A stretch of DNA of 64,000 nt from contig NZ_JNZO01000017.1 in assembly GCF_000717595.1 (NCBI RefSeq), positions 104,192 through 168,191 on the forward strand, in the 5' to 3' direction. This document shows positions 58,169 through 64,000 of this stretch, in pieces (within the stretch, counting starts at the first letter, position 1; each line of letters begins with the position of its first letter). This DNA comes from Streptomyces flavochromogenes. GTDB lineage: Bacteria > Actinomycetota > Actinomycetes > Streptomycetales > Streptomycetaceae. The notes beneath the pieces were generated by a model. The model worked only from the letters and a program-made list of their open reading frames with translations. It was not told the origin of the DNA and searched no databases. A program made the position numbers and the translations under genes.

Positions 58169-60398
58169 TCCCGAGCCGCTGGGTCGCCCGGGTCAGCGCC
58201 ACGTACAGGTCGTTCGTCCCGTGCACGGCCCCGGCCACGATGCCGTCCGGGTCGACGACCAGCACGGTGTCGAACTCCAGGCCCTTCGCCTGCCGGGGGT
58301 CGAGCAGAACCACCGGCCGGGTGAGGTCGGGAGCCGGGCCGTACGCGACCTCCGGCAGCGCGGCGATCAGCCCGGGGTGCAGGTCCGGAGGGGCGATCAC
58401 GGCGATCCCGCCCTCCTCGCGCAGCTCGGTCGCGACCGCGTCGGCGGCCTCCTTCACCGGGTCGTCCACCGTCCGGTCCCAGGGCTCCACCCTGGTGGAC
58501 CGTACCGAGCTCGGCGGCTCGAACCCGGGGTCGTCGGCCCGTCGCACCTCGGCGGCGACGGCCATGATCTCGGCGGGCGTGCGGTAGTTGACGCCGAGGC
58601 GCACCAACTCCCAGCGGTCCTCCACGTACGGGGCGAGGATCCGCTCCCAGGCGCCGACTCCGGCCGGGTCGCCGGTCTGGGCGGGGTCGCCGACCAGGGT
58701 CATCGAGCGGTTGGGGCTGCGGCGCATGAGGAGCCGCCAGGCCATCGCGGAGAGTTCCTGCGCCTCGTCGACGATGATGTGCCCGAAGGCCCAGGTGCGG
58801 TCGGCGGCGGCGCGCTCGGCGGCCGTGCGGTGGTCGGCCTCCTCGTGCCGCTCGGCGAAGCGCTCGGCGTCGATGATGTCGTGGGCCGAGAGGACCTCCG
58901 AGGCGTCCTTGTCGTGCTCCTCCTTGTCCTCGAACTCGTAGGTGCGGGAGGCGTAGGAGACGTCGAGGACGCCCTGCGCGTACTGGATCTGCTTCTGCCG
59001 CTCGGCCTCCTCGGCGGCGCGGACCGCGGAGTCGTCCTCGCCGAGGAGTTCGGCGGCCTCGTCGAGCAGCGGCACGTCGGCGGGGGTCCAGGCCTCGCCG
59101 TCGCGTCCGTCGCGCCGGATCGCCTCGATGTCCTCCGCGTCGGCGAGGTGGGTGGGTTCGGCCAGGTAGTCGGTGAGGAAGTCCTGCGGGGTGAGCGCGG
59201 GCCAGAGGGTGTCGATCGCCGCGTACACCTCGGGGTTCCCGGCGATGCCCTTGGCGAGCAGGGCGATGTCGTCGGGGCCGAGGAAGTTGGGGCCGCCGTA
59301 GGGGTCGGCGCCGATCCGGTCGGCCAGCTGCTCGGCGAGCGCGTCGAGGATCCGGAAGACGAAATAGGGGCGGGCCAGATTGTGCGGGAGGGCCGTCTCG
59401 CGGGCCTTGTGGCGGGCCTCCAGGGCCATGTCCCAGTCGATGACCAGGTCGCCGTCCTCGTGCGGCACGATCAGCGGTTCGCCGCGCTCGGGGACCTGCT
59501 GGCGGTCCCTCACGGCCGCGGCGAGCGCCCCGGCCATGGCGGCGGAGCCCTTGACGGCGGCGGCACGGGGGGTGTCGGTGCCGGTGGCGCGGACGCCGGG
59601 GAACAGCTCGGCGGGGGTGGCGAGGAGGACGCCGGTCTCGCCGAGCGAGGGCAGGACGTTGCCGATGTAGCCGAGGAAGGCCGGGTTGGGGCCGACGATG
59701 AGGACGGCCCGCTTGGCGAGCTGCTCGCGGTGCGCGTAGAGGAGGTAGGCGGCGCGGTGCAGGGCGACCGCCGTCTTGCCGGTGCCGGGGCCGCCCTCGA
59801 CGACCAGGACACCGCGGTGCGGGGAGCGGATGATGGCGTCCTGCTCGGCCTGGATGGTCTGCACGATGTCGTGCATCCGGCCGGTGCGGGCGGCGTCGAG
59901 CGCGGCGAGCAGCACCTCGTCGGCGTCGCGGCTCTCGTGCCCGGTGCGGGTGGCGTCGCCGAGGTCGAGCACCTCGTCGTGGAGTGCCGTGACCGTCCGG
60001 CCGAGGGTGCTGATGTGCCGGCGGCGGGAGAGCCCCATCGGCTCGTACCCGGTGGCGAGGTAGAAGGGGCGGGCGACCTCGGCGCGCCAGTCGACGACCA
60101 GCGGGGTGCGGTTCGGGTCGTCCTCGCGGATGCCGAGCCGGCCGATGTGGTGGTCGCGCCCGTCCTTGAAGACGAGCCGGCCGAAACAGAGTCCGCTCTC
60201 ACCGGCGTTGAGCGCGGCGAGCAGCCCGGACTGCTCGGCGACCATGACGTCGCGTTCGAGCCGGCCCTGGTTGCCGCCGACCCCCGGGGTACGCAGGGCT
60301 CGCTCGACGGCGGCCTCGGCCTCGTCCCTCAGATCGTCGAGTCGTGTGTAGAGATCGGTGATGAATTGCTGCTCGTTCCGAAATTCCTCGGTTGACAA
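58143..60398 (-). CDS. helD: HelD-like RNA polymerase-associated UvrD-type ATPase
   Basis: Encodes 751 aa. N-terminal coiled coil (LYTRLDDLRDEAEAAVERAL), then Walker A VEGGPGTGKTAVALHRAAYLLY near residue 200, HIIVDEAQELSAMAW (Walker B), GDPAQTGDP and the final motif YVALTRATQRLG. This is the class II HelD found in actinobacteria, which binds RNA polymerase, opens stalled complexes and can protect from rifampicin. The gene is preceded by an inverted repeat that may control it. Gene symbol given by family; paralogues may exist. Confidence 0.92.
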   Translation of the reverse strand: MSTEEFRNEQQFITDLYTRLDDLRDEAEAAVERALRTPGVGGNQGRLERDVMVAEQSGLLAALNAGESGLCFGRLVFKDGRDHHIGRLGIREDDPNRTPLVVDWRAEVARPFYLATGYEPMGLSRRRHISTLGRTVTALHDEVLDLGDATRTGHESRDADEVLLAALDAARTGRMHDIVQTIQAEQDAIIRSPHRGVLVVEGGPGTGKTAVALHRAAYLLYAHREQLAKRAVLIVGPNPAFLGYIGNVLPSLGETGVLLATPAELFPGVRATGTDTPRAAAVKGSAAMAGALAAAVRDRQQVPERGEPLIVPHEDGDLVIDWDMALEARHKARETALPHNLARPYFVFRILDALAEQLADRIGADPYGGPNFLGPDDIALLAKGIAGNPEVYAAIDTLWPALTPQDFLTDYLAEPTHLADAEDIEAIRRDGRDGEAWTPADVPLLDEAAELLGEDDSAVRAAEEAERQKQIQYAQGVLDVSYASRTYEFEDKEEHDKDASEVLSAHDIIDAERFAERHEEADHRTAAERAAADRTWAFGHIIVDEAQELSAMAWRLLMRRSPNRSMTLVGDPAQTGDPAGVGAWERILAPYVEDRWELVRLGVNYRTPAEIMAVAAEVRRADDPGFEPPSSVRSTRVEPWDRTVDDPVKEAADAVATELREEGGIAVIAPPDLHPGLIAALPEVAYGPAPDLTRPVVLLDPRQAKGLEFDTVLVVDPDGIVAGAVHGTNDLYVALTRATQRLGIIRSAARR

Positions 60399-60437
60399 TT
60401 CGACTCCCGGCGCGATACAGTGCGTTTATTGAACTTC

Positions 60438-60466
60438 TCTGCGCCTGTGGTGTTTCCGGGCGCAGA
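60438..60466. promoter_or_regulatory. Inverted repeat upstream of helD
   Basis: TCTGCGCC and GGCGCAGA pair over 8 bp across a 13-nt loop, about 40 bp upstream of helD in an AT-rich region (TTAATATA at 60472). It may be an operator or 5' hairpin. It does not match the rifamycin-associated element as I remember it. Confidence 0.5.
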
Positions 60467-60485
60467 ATCCATTAATATACGCGAT

Positions 60486-60522
60486 GAAATACCCCGACTG
60501 TCAATTGTAGTCGGGGTATTTC
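60486..60522. terminator. Perfect 14-bp hairpin terminator
   Basis: GAAATACCCCGACT pairs with AGTCGGGGTATTTC across a 9-nt loop, with A/T at both ends, so it can work in both directions. It ends the thioredoxin transcript and separates it from helD. Confidence 0.92.
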
Positions 60523-60554
60523 TGTATGCCCTGCCGATGTGCCGCGGGCCCCGC

Positions 60555-60893
60555 CTAGGCGAGGACGTCCTCCAGATCCTGCAGAAGGCGTCGCTTCGGG
60601 CGGGCGCCGACGATCGACTTCACGGGCTCGCCCGCCCGGAAGACCATGACGGTCGGGGTCGCGAGGACCCCGTACCTCACCGTGGTCCCGGGGTTCCGGT
60701 CGACGTCGATCTCGACGATCCGGAGCCGCTCCGCCTCCTCCGCGGCGAGGGCGGCGAGTACCGGCGTCAGCTGCCGGCACGGCCCGCACCACTCCGCGGT
60801 GAACTTCACCAGGACCGGCAGCCCGGCGGCCAGCACCTCCGTGCCGAAGTCCGCGTCGGTGACCTCGGCCACGCCCTCCGCGTCCGTCCTCAT
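60555..60893 (-). CDS. Thioredoxin
   Basis: A 112-aa protein starting MRTDAEGVAEVTDADFGTEV at ATG 60893, with the redox site FTAEWCGPCRQL near residue 34 and cis-Pro in GVLATPTVMVF. It overlaps the MerR gene by 4 bp and is probably translated with it. Small thioredoxins reduce protein disulfides using thioredoxin reductase. The link with a MerR regulator that has several Cys suggests it belongs to an oxidation-responsive unit. Confidence 0.95.
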   Translation of the reverse strand: MRTDAEGVAEVTDADFGTEVLAAGLPVLVKFTAEWCGPCRQLTPVLAALAAEEAERLRIVEIDVDRNPGTTVRYGVLATPTVMVFRAGEPVKSIVGARPKRRLLQDLEDVLA

Positions 60894-61327
60894 CCCTGTT
60901 GTCCCTCCGTCGTCGCCGCAGCTTCCGTGTCCCGCTCCGCACCGAGCTCGCACCGGGGTTCCGGGCCGTGCGGCAGCTCCGCCTCGGCCCGCAGCAGCCG
61001 CGCGCCCATGTCGGCGCGTACCGCCTGCAGCTGTGCGATCAGTCCGTCCAGCTCGGCGACCTTCCGCCGGTAGACGGCGATCGACGCGGGACAGGAGTCC
61101 CCCGCCGGATGCCCGGCGCGCAGGCAGTCGACGAACGGCCGTGTCTCCTCCAGCTCGAACCCGAAGTCCTGCAGGGTCCTGATCTGCTGGAGGAGGCGCA
61201 GGTCGTCCTCGTCGTACGTGCGGTAGCCGTTCCCCGTGCGCCGGGCGGCCAGCAGGCCACGGGACTCGTAGTAGCGCAGAGTCCGTGTGGTCGTTCCGGC
61301 CCGCTCGGCGAGCTCTCCGATGCGCAT
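60890..61327 (-). CDS. MerR-family regulator, thiol-rich
   Basis: Encodes 145 aa from ATG 61327: helix-turn-helix RIGELAERAGTTTRTLRYYE, then a dimerisation helix. Two Cys lie 11 residues apart in FVDCLRAGHPAGDSCPASI, and a third lies near the C-terminus (RCELGAE). Metal-binding or redox sensing is possible. A perfect palindrome 15 bp upstream is the likely operator. It forms an operon with thioredoxin and so probably controls it, perhaps by sensing metals or disulfide stress. Confidence 0.92.
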   Translation of the reverse strand: MRIGELAERAGTTTRTLRYYESRGLLAARRTGNGYRTYDEDDLRLLQQIRTLQDFGFELEETRPFVDCLRAGHPAGDSCPASIAVYRRKVAELDGLIAQLQAVRADMGARLLRAEAELPHGPEPRCELGAERDTEAAATTEGQQG

Positions 61328-61342
61328 GTCCACGACCGTAAG

Positions 61343-61362
61343 CCTTGACGCCCACGTCAAGG
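61343..61362. promoter_or_regulatory. Perfect MerR-type operator palindrome
   Basis: CCTTGACG at 61343-61350 and CGTCAAGG at 61355-61362 are exact complements around CCCA. It lies 15 bp upstream of the merR start; both half-sites resemble TTGACx -35 elements, and MerR proteins bind such spacings. Confidence 0.85.
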
Positions 61363-61369
61363 CAAGGAG

Positions 61370-61894
61370 TCAGGGGCGGGCGGGCGGCAGCAGCGGCTTC
61401 CGTTCCACCGGGGACGAGAGCACGATCGACGTCGTGGTCCGGCCGAGCGCCGACGTCTGCTCCAGGACGTCTTCGAGGTGGATGGTGTCGGTGACGGCGA
61501 CCTTGAGGATCCAGCAGTCCTCGCCGACCACGTGGTGGACCTCCAGGATCTCGGGGCGCGCGATCAGTTCGAGGGTCCGCGGGTGCTTCAGGGTGTAGCC
61601 GCCGTGCGGGTTCACCCGGATGAAGGCCTGGATGCCGTAGCCGAGGCGGGCCGGGGAGACATGGGCGCCGTAGCCGGTGACCGCGCCGCTCGCCTCCAGG
61701 CGGCGGACCCGCTCGGTGACGGCCGCGGGGCTGAGCCGGACGCGGCGGCCGAGCTCGCTGAGCTTGATGCGGCCGTCGCTCTGGAGGAGGTCCAGGATCT
61801 GCCGGTCGACGGCGTCGAAAACGGCCGCCGAGGTTTCTTCGGTGACCGACCGCGAATGCCGTGGTTCCTTCGGTGCGACTGCCTGGACTCCCAT
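61370..61894 (-). CDS. Lrp/AsnC-family transcriptional regulator
   Basis: A 174-aa protein. A 20-residue variable head precedes the helix-turn-helix (VDRQILDLLQSDGRIKLSEL, LSPAAVTERVRRLEASGAVTGY) and the RAM/AsnC ligand domain (FIRVNPHGG; HVVGEDCWILKVAV). It probably senses an amino acid. It diverges from the epimerase gene at 61972, whose operon it may control; the shared region is 77 bp. A later start (VTEETSAA) is also possible. Confidence 0.92.
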   Translation of the reverse strand: MGVQAVAPKEPRHSRSVTEETSAAVFDAVDRQILDLLQSDGRIKLSELGRRVRLSPAAVTERVRRLEASGAVTGYGAHVSPARLGYGIQAFIRVNPHGGYTLKHPRTLELIARPEILEVHHVVGEDCWILKVAVTDTIHLEDVLEQTSALGRTTTSIVLSSPVERKPLLPPARP

Positions 61895-61971
61895 GTCTCC
61901 CCCTTCAGGCGGCGAACGATCAACGTAACACTTGTCCGGTGGAACAAGGGAGTTGGGACGGTGGGACGGAA

Positions 61972-62895
61972 ATGAAGAACGTTCTGGTGATCGGCGGGAA
62001 CCGGTATTTCGGAAAGCGGCTGATCGCGCTGCTCGGGGAATCCGGGCATCGGGTCGCGATCCTCAATCGGGGTTCCTCGGACGCGCCCGAAGGAATCGAG
62101 CATCTCGTCGCCGACCGCGACGACGAGGCCGCCCTGGAATCCGTTCTCGCGGGCCGGTCCTTCGACGTCGTCGTGGACCAGGTCTGCTACACCCCGCGCC
62201 AGGCGGAGATCGCACGACGCGTCTTCGCGGCGCGCACCCGGCGTTATGTGATGACGTCGACGGTGGAGGTGTACGAGTACGAGGACTCGGCCGCACCCGT
62301 CGCCGAGGACGCCCTCGACCTGGGCGCGGTCGCCGTCGACACCGGCGCGGCGTGGGAGGACCCGGAGTTCCGCGAGGCGCACTACGGGGAGGGGAAGCGC
62401 CAGGCCGAGGCGGTCTTCGCGGGCGCGGCCGCCGACGGTACCGGTCCGCCGTTCGCGTGGACGTCGGTGCGGGTGGCCCATGTACTGGGCGGCGTCGACG
62501 ACTTCACCGGCCGGCTCGACCACTACGCGCGCCGCATCCGGGCGGGCGAACCGATCGCCGTACCGGTCGTGAACCGACCGGCGACCTATGTGTACGTCGA
62601 GGAGATCGCCGCCTTTCTCGCCTGGGCGGCGGTCGGGGCGGACTTCACCGGCCCGGTGAACGCCCATTCCCACGGGCCGCTGACCACGGCCGAGATCTGC
62701 GCGGAGATCGAAAGGCGGGTCGGCGGCCGGACCGTCTTCCGGGAGGTGGAGGTCGGCGAGATCTCGCCGTTCTCGTTCACCCGCTCGTACGGAATGGACA
62801 ACTCCCGCGCGGTCGGCCTCGGTTATTCCTTCGCCCATTCCTCCGCCTGGCTCGCGGACGCCGTGGCCGAGACGATCGGGGAGGCGGCGAAGTGA
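61972..62895 (+). CDS. NAD-dependent epimerase/dehydratase-like protein
   Basis: A 307-aa extended SDR starting MKNVLVIGGNRYFGKRLIAL; the Rossmann loop is GGNRYFG, the catalytic region includes TSTVEVYEYED and YGEGKRQAE. Such proteins act on nucleotide sugars or phenolic substrates; specificity cannot be inferred. It overlaps the aldo-keto reductase gene by 4 bp, so the pair likely works on one substrate. It diverges from the Lrp regulator. Confidence 0.88.
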   Translation: MKNVLVIGGNRYFGKRLIALLGESGHRVAILNRGSSDAPEGIEHLVADRDDEAALESVLAGRSFDVVVDQVCYTPRQAEIARRVFAARTRRYVMTSTVEVYEYEDSAAPVAEDALDLGAVAVDTGAAWEDPEFREAHYGEGKRQAEAVFAGAAADGTGPPFAWTSVRVAHVLGGVDDFTGRLDHYARRIRAGEPIAVPVVNRPATYVYVEEIAAFLAWAAVGADFTGPVNAHSHGPLTTAEICAEIERRVGGRTVFREVEVGEISPFSFTRSYGMDNSRAVGLGYSFAHSSAWLADAVAETIGEAAK

Positions 62896-63776
62896 CGCGC
62901 TTCCGGATGCTGGGCGACGTGCGGGCCGGGGCCGTCGGACTCGGCACCATGCCACTCTCCGTCGAGGGCCGGCCGGACGAGACGCGGGCCGTCGCCACCG
63001 TGCACGCCGCCCTCGACGCGGGCGTGACCCTGCTCGACACCGCCGACTCCTACCACCCGCCGGCCGGCACGCCCGGCGAGGGCGAACTGCTCGTGGCGCG
63101 GGCCCTCGCCTCGTACGGGCGCGGCGCGGACGGCGTACTCGTGGCGACGAAGGGCGGACGGGGCCGCACGGCGGACGGCGGCTGGACCGTCGACGGCCGG
63201 CCCGAGCACCTGCGACGGGCGGCGGAGGCGTCGGCGCGCCGGCTCGGCGGCGCGCCGATCGGCCTCTATCAGCTGCACAAGCCGGACCCGGCCGTCCCGT
63301 ACGCCGAATCCCTTGGCGCGATACGGGAGTTGCTGGACGCGGGGACGGTCCGGCTGGCCGGGATCTCCAACGTCGACGTCGAGCAGATCCTGCTCGCCCG
63401 CGAGATCCTGGGCGACCGGCTGGTCTCGGTACAGAACCGCTACTCACCGGCGGTCCGCACGAGCGAGGCGGAGCTGCGGCTCTGCGCGGAGCTGGGCCTG
63501 GCCTTCCTGCCGTGGAGCCCCCTGGGCGGCATCTCACGCAGCTCCCTTGACGGCACCTCCGCCCAGGAGGAGGACCCGGAGTTCGGAGCGTTCCACCGGG
63601 TGGCGCGGGCGCGGGGGGTCAGCCCGCAGCGGGTGGCACTGGCGTGGCTGCTCGCCCGCTCGGATACGGTCCTGCCGATCCCGGGGGCGAGCCGGCCGGA
63701 GTCGGTACGGGACTCGGCGGCGGCGGGGGCGCTGGTGCTGACGGGGGAGGAGGTGGCGGAGCTGAACGGGGTGTGA
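62892..63776 (+). CDS. Aldo/keto reductase
   Basis: Encodes 294 aa from GTG 62892. Motifs: LLDTADSYHPP (Asp and Tyr of the tetrad), LVATKGGRG (Lys), LYQLHKPDP (His) and VLPIPGASRPESV (cofactor binding). It reduces carbonyls with NADPH. The GTGA overlap couples it to the epimerase-like gene. Together they may metabolise a sugar or aldehyde under the divergent Lrp regulator. Confidence 0.92.
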   Translation: MTRFRMLGDVRAGAVGLGTMPLSVEGRPDETRAVATVHAALDAGVTLLDTADSYHPPAGTPGEGELLVARALASYGRGADGVLVATKGGRGRTADGGWTVDGRPEHLRRAAEASARRLGGAPIGLYQLHKPDPAVPYAESLGAIRELLDAGTVRLAGISNVDVEQILLAREILGDRLVSVQNRYSPAVRTSEAELRLCAELGLAFLPWSPLGGISRSSLDGTSAQEEDPEFGAFHRVARARGVSPQRVALAWLLARSDTVLPIPGASRPESVRDSAAAGALVLTGEEVAELNGV

Positions 63777-63892
63777 GGCCGGGGACGGGGTCTGAGGCCG
63801 GGGGCGGGGGGCCGGGGCCGGAAGGCCTGGAGCGGTAGGGCCCGGGCCCCGGAGGACCTGAAGCGCGGGGCCTGGGCGCGGTGTCGAGCAGG

Positions 63893-63918
63893 AGGGCGCC
63901 CCCGTTCGGAGGCGCCCT
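63893..63918 (+). terminator. Hairpin terminator after aldo/keto reductase
   Basis: AGGGCGCC and GGCGCCCT pair over 8 bp with a 10-nt loop, followed by TCCCTC. The 117 bp before it is GGCC-rich repeat-like sequence without a gene. Confidence 0.65.
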
Positions 63919-64000
63919 TCCCTCGGGCCCCGGATCCGGCTCAAGGCCCGGGACCTGACTGTGGGGGGGTGTTCGGGGTGCGGGGGGTCAGTGGGTACGG

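Noticed and set aside
60438..60466. Rifamycin-associated element upstream of helD
   Set aside because: The inverted repeat present does not match the RAE consensus I remember; kept only as a generic regulatory repeat.

Overview
The window is very GC-rich with strong third-position GC bias, frequent GTG starts and dense short-overlap operons. Gene content (GlgE maltosyltransferase pathway, HelD helicase, AfsA-like protein, many two-component systems) points to a Streptomyces chromosome; the species cannot be told from the sequence. No rRNA, tRNA, IS element, integrase or CRISPR array was seen. From memory, unchecked here, the order of the housekeeping genes between about 12.9 kb and 61.3 kb resembles a conserved Streptomyces chromosome segment (the S. 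coelicolor SCO5437-SCO5464 neighbourhood, read backwards). Against that backbone three segments look accessory: 1-12.6 kb, 40.9-48.6 kb, and the AfsA-like gene at 57.2 kb.

1-12.6 kb is a biosynthetic locus. It holds a thiopeptide-type enzyme cut by the left edge, two tandem precursor peptides (58 and 56 aa) with identical 18-residue Ser-rich C-termini, and a SagB-type azoline dehydrogenase. Divergent from these are a multicopper oxidase, an AMP-dependent acid ligase, and a GriI/GriH-like pair predicted to make 3-amino-4-hydroxybenzoate (3,4-AHBA). Two LuxR-type regulators and a degenerate SDR flank it. A peptide system beside an aryl acid supply plus an activating ligase recalls nosiheptide and thiostrepton logic, with 3,4-AHBA as a possible new side group. 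This is the best candidate for an undescribed system.

12.3-38.1 kb carries mostly envelope, transport and signalling genes: a small secreted peptide, a CopD-like protein, an EF-hand protein, a GNAT, a beta-propeller lipoprotein with a NodB-like lipoprotein, an anti-sigma type ATPase, enoyl-CoA hydratase, two tandem L,D-transpeptidases, glgX, a four-gene ABC/two-component operon, a heterodimeric ABC exporter, a DHA2 exporter with a GntR/TetR-like regulator, an M4 protease with a shortened C-terminal P domain, and a second two-component system whose kinase has an unusual C-terminal domain.

38.2-57.1 kb is storage-carbon metabolism: glgP on the minus strand, then glgE-treS-mak-glgB on the plus strand. 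Between glgP and glgE lies a second possible biosynthetic cluster: a PhzS-like flavin monooxygenase, a PrnB-like haem enzyme, a DHA2 exporter and an HpaB-like flavin monooxygenase, with AraC and NmrA-like genes alongside.

57.2-63.8 kb has the AfsA-like gene (convergent and overlapping with helD), helD, a MerR-thioredoxin operon with a clear operator-like palindrome, an Lrp regulator, and an epimerase/aldo-keto reductase pair.
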